Positions 8,695-17,573 of a stretch of DNA of 64,000 bases are shown piece after piece; the stretch's first letter is position 1, and every line of letters starts with the position of its first letter. The notes below the pieces were generated by a model that was given only the letters and a program-made list of their open reading frames with translations, ran no database searches and was not told where the DNA came from. Source of the DNA: CAZLQF01 sp964561545. GTDB lineage: Bacteria; Bacteroidota; Bacteroidia; CAILMK01; CAYYUA01. A program made the position numbers and the translations under genes. The stretch lies in contig CAZLQF010000002.1 in NCBI GenBank assembly GCA_964561545.1, positions 62,001 through 126,000 on the forward strand, in the 5' to 3' direction.

Positions 8695-10797
8695 ATGACA
8701 ACAAAAGCCCTTTCATTAGTAGATCTACAAAAATATGGAGCCACTCAGGAACAGGCTTCTAAAATAGCCACCATACTTCAGGAAGAAGCGAATCGGCCAC
8801 AACAATGCTGGCAACGCTTAACCAACGAAGCATTAGAACCCGATATGCCGGCATCCCTTCATCAATATCTTTTTCAAGCAGTTTACAACCAGGACGAAAA
8901 GTTTACTGATGCACCCCCTGCTTGGTTTCCCTCCAATGAGGACCTTACCAATTCCAATGTTGCTCAATTTATGAAGCAATTAGGTTTTGAAAATTATGAG
9001 GCACTCCATAAATGGTCGGTTACCAATAGGTTAGCATTTTGGGAATTGATGATCAAGGAACTGAACATCCATTTTGATACTTCTTATGAGGCTGTAGGCA
9101 GGTTTGACAATGGCATAGAAAAACCAGAATGGCTTCCAGGAGCAGCTTACAACATAGTAGATTCCTGTCTTAAAACCAGGCCGGAAAGAACAGCCATTGT
9201 ATACGGCGGTCCTCAAGAGGAACCTAAACAAATGACATTTGGCGAATTAGAGACGCTGGTAAACCGCATTGCCAATGGGCTTCAACATTTAGGGCTGAAA
9301 AAAGGCGATCGGGTAGCCATCAATATGCCCATGACGGCCAATGCAGTAGCTGCTTATTTGGGAATTGTTAAAATGGGCGGCGCCGTGGTATCCATAGCGG
9401 ACAGTTTAGCCGCCAATGAAGTAGAAAAACGGCTCAAGATTGCTGATACCAAAGCTGTGGTAACTCAGGATGTTGTGGCAAGAGGAGGCAAAGAAATTCC
9501 CCTTTACGCAAAACTCAAGGAGGGCAACATACCGCAAAGCATTGTAATACCAGGCAAACAAGAACTCGATACCGAACTTCGAGCAGGCGATGTAAGCTGG
9601 GCTCATTTCCTGAGCGATGATACAAGCTTTCAATCCGTCAAGTGTCAACCAGAAGATTATTGCAACATCCTCTTTTCATCCGGTACAACCGGTGACCCAA
9701 AAGCCATTCCATGGACCCAAGTAACCCCTATTAAATGTGCTGCAGATGGTTACTTACATCACGACATCAAAGAAGATGACCTGGTAGCCTGGCCTACCAA
9801 CATTGGCTGGATGATGGGCCCTTGGCTGATATTTGCAAGCTTCATTAACAATGCCCCCTTGGCGCTGTTCTATGGAGCACCAACTGGATGGGATTTTGGT
9901 AAGTTTGTACAGGATGCCGGTATTAACATGCTTGGGTTGGTGCCCAGTATGGTGAAGCGCTGGCTTGAAACTGACTGCATGAAAGGACTGGATTGGAGCA
10001 ACATTAAGGTTTACAGCTCTACCGGTGAAAGTTCAAACCCACAGGATTACCTGTGGCTAATGGCTCGCGCAGGTTACAAACCTGTTATTGAATACTGCGG
10101 TGGAACTGAGATCGGTGGCGGCTATTTTACTGGTACGGTTGTGCAAAATGCCTCCCCTGCCACATTTAGCACCCCAGCACTCGGTTTAGATGTCATGATC
10201 ATCGATGATGAAGGTCGTTCTGCCAATGAAGGAGAGCTTTTCATCATTCCGCCATCCATGGGGTTGTCCAACTCTCTTTTAAATAAAGACCATCAGGAGG
10301 TTTATTACGCAAATGTTCCCAAAGTTGATAAAACCATGGAAGGTAGCCTTGGAACACCAATTGGAGATCAAGTAGCAAGCCTTGAATTGGATCCCATCCT
10401 CAGGCGGCATGGTGACGAAGTGGCTCAAACGCCCAACGGTTATTTCAGAGCTCAGGGTCGTGCAGATGATACCATGAACATAGGTGGTATCAAAACAAGC
10501 TCGGTTGAAATTGAACGCATACTTGACCTGATCGAAGGTGTAAAAGAAACAGCAGCCATTGCGGTAGAACCAAAAGGAGGCGGCCCATCCCAGCTCGTGA
10601 TTTATGTAGTACTCCAGGAAGGAATGCAAACCCATCAAGATGACCTACAAAAATCCTTTCAGAAAGCCATTAAAGAACAATTGAACCCGCTTTTCAAGGT
10701 GAGCGATGTAGTGGTCACCGATGTCCTACCTCGTACAGCCTCTAATAAAATTATGCGGAGGATACTGCGGCAACAATATAATGAACAAATAGAATAG
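8695..10797 (+). CDS. AMP-forming acyl-CoA synthetase (acetyl/acetoacetyl-CoA synthetase-like)
   Basis: An ANL-superfamily enzyme that activates a carboxylate with ATP and joins it to CoA. At 700 residues it is longer than acetyl-CoA synthetase. The extra N-terminal portion of about 150 residues resembles the acetyl-CoA synthetase N-terminal domain, with a WFPSNEDL stretch. The P-loop motif is FSSGTTGDPKAIPWTQ near residue 328; later motifs are YSSTGES and the hinge/Asp region FRAQGRADDTMNIGG near residue 595. The acyl-adenylating Lys is in PRTASNKIMRR near the C terminus. The overall form recalls plant acyl-activating enzymes of the AAE17/18 group. The substrate is unknown: a short- or medium-chain acid or acetoacetate is possible. 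Confidence 0.85.
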   Translation: MTTKALSLVDLQKYGATQEQASKIATILQEEANRPQQCWQRLTNEALEPDMPASLHQYLFQAVYNQDEKFTDAPPAWFPSNEDLTNSNVAQFMKQLGFENYEALHKWSVTNRLAFWELMIKELNIHFDTSYEAVGRFDNGIEKPEWLPGAAYNIVDSCLKTRPERTAIVYGGPQEEPKQMTFGELETLVNRIANGLQHLGLKKGDRVAINMPMTANAVAAYLGIVKMGGAVVSIADSLAANEVEKRLKIADTKAVVTQDVVARGGKEIPLYAKLKEGNIPQSIVIPGKQELDTELRAGDVSWAHFLSDDTSFQSVKCQPEDYCNILFSSGTTGDPKAIPWTQVTPIKCAADGYLHHDIKEDDLVAWPTNIGWMMGPWLIFASFINNAPLALFYGAPTGWDFGKFVQDAGINMLGLVPSMVKRWLETDCMKGLDWSNIKVYSSTGESSNPQDYLWLMARAGYKPVIEYCGGTEIGGGYFTGTVVQNASPATFSTPALGLDVMIIDDEGRSANEGELFIIPPSMGLSNSLLNKDHQEVYYANVPKVDKTMEGSLGTPIGDQVASLELDPILRRHGDEVAQTPNGYFRAQGRADDTMNIGGIKTSSVEIERILDLIEGVKETAAIAVEPKGGGPSQLVIYVVLQEGMQTHQDDLQKSFQKAIKEQLNPLFKVSDVVVTDVLPRTASNKIMRRILRQQYNEQIE

Positions 10798-11064
10798 GTG
10801 CGCATAGCGTTAATAGTGTTGAAGGACATGTCAAGGTTTTTAAGCTGAATCATTCGCCTAATCAAGTTATAAGGCTTTCAGCAATGCTTGTTAAATGCAG
10901 CCAAAAATTATTGGAATCGAAGTAGCGATAAGAGCCTGACACCCTGAGCTAAAAATGTTTGAAGAGGGTGGTGCTTTAGCTTTAGTACTATATTTGGTGG
11001 TATTGTTGGTAATATAAGATTCGATTTGATAATTAAAAATTTAACGTGGGTAGAATTTATTTAA

Positions 11065-11703
11065 TCAAATTTTGGTCCTCCTAATTACCTCTAACAATTC
11101 ACTGATGATCATAGCAGTGGCCCCCCAAACTATATGCCCCTTCATATCAAAGTAAGGTGTTGAGATCGTTCTTCCTGAAGCGGTGACAACCTTCCCTCGT
11201 TTGCGCATTGGGTAATTCAATAATTCGTAAAGGTCAACCTCGATAATGGATTGGACTTCCGTAGGCTCAGGTACAAAATGAGGTTGTTCATCAAGGATGC
11301 CTACGTTGGGATGAACCCTGAAATTGCTTGGGGGAATATAAAGTTGGGAGAGTTCCCCGATCAGTGAGACGGTTTCAGGCTTGATCCCAATTTCTTCTTC
11401 AGCTTCTCTTAATGCCGTCATTGATAAGTCTTGATCCTGTTCTTCCTGTCTTCCACCTGGAAAGCTAATTTGACGGCTATGGACGCCTCCCGAATCGGTG
11501 CGTTCCATCAATGGCATGAATATTCTTCCGGATTTAGGATAAAAAGCAATCAGAACAGCACTTACTTTGGGTTTTAATTGATGATAGCTTTGCTTGACCT
11601 CCTCTTCCCTTCCAAAGGGTGCCATTTGGTATTGAGCAGCCACACCTGGTAGCTCGCCGCTATTGATCAAGCTTTGAATATGGTGAATCCAATTTTCATG
11701 CAT
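11065..11703 (-). CDS. Nudix hydrolase, CoA pyrophosphatase (NudL) type
   Basis: Probably cleaves the pyrophosphate of CoA or oxidised CoA to give 3',5'-ADP and 4'-phosphopantetheine. The length of 212 residues fits NudL. The family-specific lead-in HSRQISFPGG is followed by a Nudix box whose second half, REAEEEIGI, is canonical. In the first half the usual Glu is replaced by Gln, a pattern also found in the CoA-type Nudix group rather than in MutT. It is divergent from the FkbM gene, with about 150 bases between the two starts holding a candidate -7 element for each. The convergent gap before 11065 contains no clear terminator. Confidence 0.87.
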   Translation of the reverse strand: MHENWIHHIQSLINSGELPGVAAQYQMAPFGREEEVKQSYHQLKPKVSAVLIAFYPKSGRIFMPLMERTDSGGVHSRQISFPGGRQEEQDQDLSMTALREAEEEIGIKPETVSLIGELSQLYIPPSNFRVHPNVGILDEQPHFVPEPTEVQSIIEVDLYELLNYPMRKRGKVVTASGRTISTPYFDMKGHIVWGATAMIISELLEVIRRTKI

Positions 11704-11729
11704 GGCCAGGCTAAAATAACGATTTTAAA

Positions 11730-11737
11730 CAAAATTA
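11730..11737 (-). promoter_or_regulatory. Candidate -7 element (TAATTTTG) for the Nudix gene
   Basis: A minus-strand TAnnTTTG match, 27 bases before the Nudix ATG at 11703. No clear -33 element. Confidence 0.4.
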
Positions 11738-11813
11738 GCTGGTTTTGATGGGTTTGAGACTAAAAAACAACTAACAAATTGTTAATCCGGTTAGTGCAAA
11801 ATGCTTTTAATCC

Positions 11814-11821
11814 TATCTTTG
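11814..11821 (+). promoter_or_regulatory. Candidate -7 element (TATCTTTG) for the FkbM gene
   Basis: A plus-strand TAnnTTTG match, 31 bases before the ATG at 11852. Together with the minus-strand element at 11730-11737 it would drive divergent transcription. Confidence 0.4.
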
Positions 11822-11851
11822 AAGTAATGATCCAAGTACAATTGTTGTTCA

Positions 11852-12658
11852 ATGCTCGACCGCCTGCTTCAAAAATTCGGCTACCAGCTCACGCGCTTTC
11901 CATCTACCTTTCCCTACCAAAGGCACTTTAATTTTTTAAATACCCAATTTGACTTCTGGATCCAGGATGCAGCAGCTCAAAAATGGTATGACCACACTTT
12001 TTGGCAAGATGTGCCAGAACTTCAGTTATTGCAATCCATGCTTTGTACAGATTCAAACATCCTGGATTTTGGTGCTCATTACGGGTTTCTGGGTACTTTT
12101 CTTGCTAAAAATTTAGGTCCGAATGGTACCTATACAGCTATAGAATTATTACCTCGAGCAGCCATGTATGCCCAAGCCCAATTAGCTTTGAACCATATGG
12201 GCCACTTACATCAGGTCATCAATGCTGCAGGTGCAGCTGAAAGTGGGCATAACATGCACTACAACGATCATCAGGCAGGCAATGCCAGCATCAGCCTTTT
12301 CCATCAAAACCATACCATTTCCACCATCACGGGTGATCAGGTGCTCGAAACCAAGAACGCAATTGATTTGCTAAAAATTGACGTGGAGGGTTATGAAGTT
12401 GAAGTATTAAAAGGTTGCCAAGCAATACTGGAAAGTTTGCCAATTTTGGCCTTGGAAGTCCATTTACAAGGATTACTGCTTTTTGGGCATTCCATTGAGG
12501 ATGTTTTCGATTTATTGCCCCTTCAACATTACCAGGGAACAATGCTTTGGAATCCGGGCCAAGGCTATATTAGACCAGATCAACATGAGATTTACGAGTT
12601 TAAAAAATCTAAAATACCCCAAGAAGGAATCGTGAACTTATTTTTATGGCCTGTTTAG
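11852..12658 (+). CDS. FkbM-family SAM-dependent methyltransferase
   Basis: A 268-residue class I methyltransferase. SAM motif I reads ILDFGAHYGFLGTFLA near residues 71-86, the acidic end of strand 2 is in AIELLP, and the FkbM-specific LLKIDVEGYEVEVLKG lies near residues 174-189. The N-terminal 60 residues, rich in aromatics, are unrelated to any motif I know. Family members methylate hydroxyls of sugars, lipids or small metabolites. The gene stands alone, with no glycan or secondary-metabolite cluster beside it, so no substrate can be proposed. Confidence 0.85.
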   Translation: MLDRLLQKFGYQLTRFPSTFPYQRHFNFLNTQFDFWIQDAAAQKWYDHTFWQDVPELQLLQSMLCTDSNILDFGAHYGFLGTFLAKNLGPNGTYTAIELLPRAAMYAQAQLALNHMGHLHQVINAAGAAESGHNMHYNDHQAGNASISLFHQNHTISTITGDQVLETKNAIDLLKIDVEGYEVEVLKGCQAILESLPILALEVHLQGLLLFGHSIEDVFDLLPLQHYQGTMLWNPGQGYIRPDQHEIYEFKKSKIPQEGIVNLFLWPV

Positions 12659-12885
12659 CAATCATTCCTAAGTAAGTTGTTCATTAAATTTTTGCCAAAA
12701 GCTACACCAGAACACTTTCTATATAATATTTTAATAGTTTTGAATCTACCAAATTTTTTGTGGAATAAAGCTATGACGGCTCATTTGGGGCATTGGGAGT
12801 TTATCTATTAAAGCTTGAAAATGATGACGAAATCATCAGAAAGCTTAAGTTTATATAGCAGAAGTGATCGTTCCTAATATCAAGT

Positions 12886-12940
12886 AAAAAAAGCAGTTGG
12901 CATTGGGTAAGCTTAATCATTACCATTTGCCAACTGCTTT
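12886..12940 (-). terminator. Rho-independent terminator of the S9 peptidase gene (with possible use by FkbM)
   Basis: A 13-bp perfect stem (12890-12902 pairing with 12928-12940) is extended inward by GGTAA/TTACC. On the minus strand the stem is followed by a run of seven T, so it ends the leftward S9 peptidase transcript, whose stop codon is about 24 bases before it. The convergent FkbM gene may use it too. The rest of the 305-base gap 12659-12963 is AT-rich with no recognised gene. Confidence 0.85.
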
Positions 12941-12963
12941 ATTACTACCATTAACTAAAGCAG

Positions 12964-15009
12964 TTAATCCATTTCAACATCCTCGTTAATGTTCATATCA
13001 GGTTTTTCCTCCTTGTTCATCTTCAAAAAGTAATCAAACCAACGCATCATGCGAATATTGTAATCATAACGTGCTGAGGCATTGCGGTTACCATGCCCTT
13101 CATTGGGATAGCCAACCAATCTTAAAGGTACTTCAGGCTTCCTTACTTTAATGTGCCGGAATAGTTCCATAGATTGACCTGGATGAACGCGCGTATCTTC
13201 TTCACCATAAGCGATCAATATAGGTGTTTCGGCTTTATCAACATGATAGATGGGGCTGCGCTTCAGGTATTTCATCCAATTGTTGTCTTCCCAAATCCAT
13301 TCCCTGGCGTGTACTAAGTACATCTCCTGGGGTATATCAGTGGTGCCCCATTTGGAAATGTTATCGCTAATGCCAACAAACATGACGCTTGCTGCAAACC
13401 GATCTGAGTAACGAGTAGCCATCCAGCCGGAAGCGTAGCCTCCGTAGGAGCCGCCAGTTACGCCAACTTTGTCTTCATTGGCAATGCCTTCATCAATCAA
13501 ATGGTCAACACCATCAACGATATCGTCAAATTCCGCACCAGCAGCATCGCCTTGGCTTGATTTGAGATAATCTATACCACGACCCGTACTGCCTCGATAA
13601 TTGGGATAAAAAACAGCATAACCTTTGGCTGCACCAACTTGACCCGGATCACTATAACGGGTGACCCAACCATTGCTGTAATGTGCTTCTGGTCCACCGT
13701 GAACGGATACTATGGTAGGAACTTCACCGCCATCATAGCCGACAGGTTTGATCAAAACACCTTCAATCTTTTTGCCGTCTCGAGCATTGTAGGTAAGGGT
13801 CGTTTGCTCACCCATGGCTATATCGTCAAGCCAAGGATTGGAATTGGTAATTCTTTCTGGATCGCCTCTTCCCCTTTTGTAATAAACTTCACCAGGATGG
13901 CTCGGTTGATTGGCTACAAATGCTATTCTGCGATCATTGGCATAGCTAAAATTATCATAAATGGGGCCGCCCAGCTCAAGCTCATAATCAAGATTTGAAC
14001 CATCAGGACGAATGGTGCCAAACCCCCTTTTTGTACTTTCACTGGCTATAAAGTGAATGGTATTTCCACTGGTCCAATCAATTTGCTCAAACTTGCCTTT
14101 AAAGTCCGGACGGATGTTTTTTGGCTCAGCGCCGTCTTCAGGATCAGCCACCATAATTCTTCCTGCTATAACGTCATTAATATCATTACCGGCCAGTAGA
14201 GCAATTTGGTCACCGTCCGGGCTCCACTGAATATCTGAAAGTTTACCAGCGTTATCAATATCCGCTACAATTTTTCTTGAGTTAGCCGAAGCAATTTTAA
14301 CGCTTTGGCTCATGTAGTAATCATCAACAAGCGGTGTAGGTGCTGTGGAGATAGCAATTTGATCGCCATCCGGGGACCATTTGGTAATGTAAACACTGCC
14401 TTCCGTTTGAAGGGGTTTGGCTTCTTCCTCATCCTTATTTTCAATATTAATGGTATAGGCTTTTTGGTGGATCAACCCCTCCTCTTTAATGTTGGGCTCA
14501 TAAGGTAATTTATTGGCTTCTTGATCGCTGGGTTTATTAGCGGTAAAAACCAGTTTATTGCCTTCAGGTCCCCAATTGTAACCATTGATATTGGTTTCAA
14601 ATTGGTAAAGTTGAGTAGCTCCACCACCCTTGATCGGCATTTCAAACAAGGCATTTCCTTTACCATCCGGCACACTGGATGTAAAAGTGATGGTTTGATG
14701 GCCTGGCCTAAAGCTAACCTCTCCTACGCTTGAATGCTTGTAATAAGCTACACTTTCTTCTGTATTGGCATTGTAAACGTACAAATGCTTAGAGGCCGGT
14801 TTATTTTCTTTGGTGGGATCTGCCTGATCCATTACGAGGTAAGCTATATAATCTCCGTCTTCAGAAATTTCAGCATTATAAACCGTTTGCATCTTGGCTA
14901 CATGTTCTTCGGTTAATCCTTGATTCTGTGAAAAAGCCGGAATCGTGGTAAACAAAGTACAAAGCCCCAAAATAAGTGATACTGTGAATTGTTTTGTTAA
15001 TGTTCTCAT
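12964..15009 (-). CDS. Secreted S9-family prolyl oligopeptidase-like peptidase
   Basis: An exported serine peptidase that cleaves oligopeptides, 681 residues. A signal peptide is visible (MRTLTKQ, hydrophobic core, cleavage near AFSQ). Residues about 35-390 form a beta-propeller of the TolB/WD40-like kind, with repeated WSPDGDQIA blades. The C-terminal alpha/beta hydrolase domain carries the triad Ser521 (TGGSYGG), Asp605 (GEEDTRVHPG) and His639 (NEGHGN). Related proteins are acylaminoacyl-peptidases and the dipeptidyl-peptidase 5 type common in Bacteroidota periplasms. The C terminus is acidic, with no T9SS sorting domain, so a periplasmic location is likely. It is transcribed alone and has its own terminator. 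Confidence 0.92.
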   Translation of the reverse strand: MRTLTKQFTVSLILGLCTLFTTIPAFSQNQGLTEEHVAKMQTVYNAEISEDGDYIAYLVMDQADPTKENKPASKHLYVYNANTEESVAYYKHSSVGEVSFRPGHQTITFTSSVPDGKGNALFEMPIKGGGATQLYQFETNINGYNWGPEGNKLVFTANKPSDQEANKLPYEPNIKEEGLIHQKAYTINIENKDEEEAKPLQTEGSVYITKWSPDGDQIAISTAPTPLVDDYYMSQSVKIASANSRKIVADIDNAGKLSDIQWSPDGDQIALLAGNDINDVIAGRIMVADPEDGAEPKNIRPDFKGKFEQIDWTSGNTIHFIASESTKRGFGTIRPDGSNLDYELELGGPIYDNFSYANDRRIAFVANQPSHPGEVYYKRGRGDPERITNSNPWLDDIAMGEQTTLTYNARDGKKIEGVLIKPVGYDGGEVPTIVSVHGGPEAHYSNGWVTRYSDPGQVGAAKGYAVFYPNYRGSTGRGIDYLKSSQGDAAGAEFDDIVDGVDHLIDEGIANEDKVGVTGGSYGGYASGWMATRYSDRFAASVMFVGISDNISKWGTTDIPQEMYLVHAREWIWEDNNWMKYLKRSPIYHVDKAETPILIAYGEEDTRVHPGQSMELFRHIKVRKPEVPLRLVGYPNEGHGNRNASARYDYNIRMMRWFDYFLKMNKEEKPDMNINEDVEMD

Positions 15010-15391
15010 AAATGATTGACTTTTATGGTTTTAAAAATAATATTTGATATCATCGCTTATTAAGCTTAGTGGCAAATATGCATGTTAAAATTAGGTAAAA
15101 CAAACCTTCACCATTGAAATAGGATGATTATTGAAAAAGGATGCATTGAATGACCCTAACCGTAAAACTGGCTCAATATTAAGAAGTTTGAGTGGGTTTA
15201 CTCTTTTTAATTTAATTCACCTGGCTGCATAAGGCTTTAAAAATCCTTTGGAAAAGTGGTATTTATAAAACTAAATGTATAAAAAAAATTCTTAACCTTT
15301 TGAAGCGTAAAATTCTAAGGGTGAATATTGATAAGTTCAAGCGGATCAATGCTATTGAGGATTGGATGAATTTAAGGAACTGCAAATAACA
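15010..15391. other. Non-coding gap between S9 peptidase and dus genes
   Basis: A gap of 382 bases, AT-rich. A near-consensus -7 element (CATATTTG on the minus strand, one mismatch) lies about 60 bases before the S9 peptidase start. No open frame, hairpin with a T tail or RNA gene was seen. Confidence 0.5.
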
Positions 15392-16387
15392 TCACTCTGC
15401 AAGTGCTTCTTGCTGGTAATAGCTCCTTACCTCCTCAAGTGTTTCCAAAATTTGCTGGTAATCTTCCATTTGGACCAGTTGAGTTCTGAATTGCTTGAAA
15501 CCAGGATAATTCTTAAAATAGTTATTGTAATGCCTCCTCATTTCAAGAACACCGGTTTTCTCACCTTTCCATTTAACCGATTCCAATAAATGTGTTTTAC
15601 AAAGGTCTACCCGTTCATCAACATCGGGATCGGGTAAGATTTCACCAGTATTCAAATAGTGTTTAATCTGCTTAAAAACCCAAGGGCTTCCGATGGTTGA
15701 ACGACCGATCATAATACCATCCACGCCATACTTGTTTTTCATCTCAAGGGCTTTTTGCGGACTATCAACATCACCATTGCCAAACACAGGTATAGAGATA
15801 TTTTGATTTTCTTTGATGTTGGCTATTAGCCGCCAATCTGCTTGCCCTTTATACATCTGAACCCTGGTGCGGCCATGAATACTGATCCCTTCGATACCCA
15901 CATCCTGAAGTCTTTCAGCTACTTCCTCAATGTATTTGGTATTTTCATCCCAGCCAAGCCGTGTTTTCACTGTTACTGGTAAACTTGTGCTTTTCACGAT
16001 CTCCCGGGTCAGTTCTACCATTTTAGGCACGTCTCTCAATATACCCGCACCTGCTCCTTTACAAACTACATTCTTAACCGGACAGCCATAATTGATATCG
16101 ATAATATCGGGCTTAGCTTCTTCAGCTAATTCCGTAGCTTGCTTCATGCTATCAATGTCACTGCCAAAAATCTGGATACCAATGGGACGCTCATTTTCAA
16201 AAATGTCCAGTTTTTGTACGCTTTGAGCAGCATGCCGGATCAACCCTTCAGAAGATATAAATTCCGTATACATAGCATCAGCCCCATATTGTTTACACAA
16301 GGACCGAAAAGGCGGGTCACTCACATCTTCCATGGGAGCCAATAAAAGAGGGAATTCCCCAAGTTCAATGTTTTTTATCTTTACCAC
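15392..16387 (-). CDS. dusB: tRNA-dihydrouridine synthase (DusB-like)
   Basis: An FMN enzyme that reduces uridines in the D-loop of tRNA using NADPH. The length of 331 residues is normal. The N-terminal TIM barrel opens with LLAPMEDVSDPPFR, followed by YTEFISSEG. The signature DINYGCPVKNVVCKGAGAG near residues 96-114 holds the catalytic Cys. Barrel end motifs VFGNGDVDSP and DGIMIGRSTIGSPW bind the FMN phosphate, and the C-terminal helical domain follows from about residue 240. The gene is divergent from the CPBP gene; their starts are only 40 bases apart. Confidence 0.92.
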   Translation of the reverse strand: MVKIKNIELGEFPLLLAPMEDVSDPPFRSLCKQYGADAMYTEFISSEGLIRHAAQSVQKLDIFENERPIGIQIFGSDIDSMKQATELAEEAKPDIIDINYGCPVKNVVCKGAGAGILRDVPKMVELTREIVKSTSLPVTVKTRLGWDENTKYIEEVAERLQDVGIEGISIHGRTRVQMYKGQADWRLIANIKENQNISIPVFGNGDVDSPQKALEMKNKYGVDGIMIGRSTIGSPWVFKQIKHYLNTGEILPDPDVDERVDLCKTHLLESVKWKGEKTGVLEMRRHYNNYFKNYPGFKQFRTQLVQMEDYQQILETLEEVRSYYQQEALAE

Positions 16388-16394
16388 TTTTAAT

Positions 16395-16418
16395 TAGCTT
16401 TGTTCGTTTGCAAATATA
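16395..16418. promoter_or_regulatory. Overlapping divergent -7 elements for dus and the CPBP gene
   Basis: TAGCTTTG on the plus strand (16395-16402) precedes the CPBP ATG by 25 bases. TATATTTG on the minus strand (16418-16411) precedes the dus ATG by 23 bases. Each full TAnnTTTG match sits downstream of where the other promoter's polymerase would begin, so each promoter's -33 region overlaps the other gene. Confidence 0.5.
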
Positions 16419-16427
16419 AAAACCAGC

Positions 16428-17573
16428 ATGACCACAATAAAACCTATTGAGGGTAAACCAAGTTTCAATGATGTTGTGTATCAGTTATTGATCCTTGGAG
16501 GGGTAACCCTCAGTTCTATGTTTATCTTTTCTTTTATTGGGCTTGGATTAGGCATTTTGTTTTTTGATGTCAATATTCAAGATTTCAGCAGCTTTGAAAA
16601 CATTGATACTTCAGGAGGCGTGGTTGATGCCTTGAAAATTTACCAAGTTTTCTCAGCCATAGGTACTTTTTTGGTCCCTGCTATTGTTGTTCCACTTATC
16701 TTAAAAGCCCGGCCGCAAGGTTTTTTAACCATGAATAACAATGCAGGCCTTCCCATTTATTTGGTCGTCACCCTTTTGTTGTTTTTCCTGTTTCCTTTTA
16801 TTGAATGGTTGATTAAGCTTAACCAAAATTTGGAATTCCCGCAAGTATTTAAGTTTGCTGAAGAATGGATGCAGCAAAAACAAGGTGAATTGAAGCAACT
16901 GATGGATGCATTCATGGAAATGGAAGGCTGGGGCGACTTCATAGCCAACGTATTTGTAGTGGCAATTTTAGCTGCTGTAGCTGAAGAATTATTCTTCCGC
17001 GGATTGTTACAGAGGGTCCTTTACCAATGGTTTGGAAAAGCTCATGTGGCGATTCTGTTAACCGCTATATTGTTCAGCGCATTTCATATGCAATTTTACG
17101 GCTTTATTCCAAGGATGTTCCTTGGGTTGCTCTTTGGTTATTTGCTTTATTGGACGGGGACTATTTGGGTGCCTGTTTTTGCACACTTTTTAAATAATTT
17201 TATTGGCGTACTTGTGGCTTTTTTAAGCCAAAGAGGTGTTATGAACTATAATTCAGAGCAAGCTATGGATTACCCATCATTTACGATCATCGTTAGTTTA
17301 TTTTTGGCAGCTATTGCTGTTTTTTACTTGAGAAAACTATCAAAACGCAAAGGTGCTAAAGAGGAACAGCAGGAGGATTGGATCAAAGTCTATACCACGA
17401 CCGACCCTTATAAAACAGAGATTGTGCAAGGAGTGCTTGAAAGCGAGGGCATCCAGAATGTTAAGATTGATAAAAAAGATTCCTCTTACCAGGTTTTTGG
17501 CGAAATAGAAATTTATGTGAACCCGGCAAACGCAGAGAGGGCCCAGGAAACCATTTTAAACCGTGAGTTATGA
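16428..17573 (+). CDS. CPBP intramembrane protease with C-terminal DUF2007 domain
   Basis: A multi-pass membrane protein of 381 residues related to CAAX prenyl endopeptidases (CPBP/Abi family). All three catalytic motifs are present: EELFFRGL near residue 186, FSAFHMQFYGF near residue 222, and HFLNN near residue 260. After the last helix (about residue 310) comes a charged linker, then a soluble DUF2007-like domain (about 320-381) beginning WIKVYTTTDPYKTEIV. That domain usually stands alone as a putative signal transducer, so this is a fusion. The stop overlaps the CdsA start by four bases (ATGA), implying translational coupling. Bacterial CPBP proteins have varied or unknown targets. Confidence 0.88.
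   Translation: MTTIKPIEGKPSFNDVVYQLLILGGVTLSSMFIFSFIGLGLGILFFDVNIQDFSSFENIDTSGGVVDALKIYQVFSAIGTFLVPAIVVPLILKARPQGFLTMNNNAGLPIYLVVTLLLFFLFPFIEWLIKLNQNLEFPQVFKFAEEWMQQKQGELKQLMDAFMEMEGWGDFIANVFVVAILAAVAEELFFRGLLQRVLYQWFGKAHVAILLTAILFSAFHMQFYGFIPRMFLGLLFGYLLYWTGTIWVPVFAHFLNNFIGVLVAFLSQRGVMNYNSEQAMDYPSFTIIVSLFLAAIAVFYLRKLSKRKGAKEEQQEDWIKVYTTTDPYKTEIVQGVLESEGIQNVKIDKKDSSYQVFGEIEIYVNPANAERAQETILNREL

Noticed and set aside
12770..12870. Frame reading GALGVYLLKLENDDEIIRKL in the gap before the S9 terminator
   Set aside because: It has no start codon, is bounded by stops and is only about 30 codons. It may be a gene relic, but nothing supports it.
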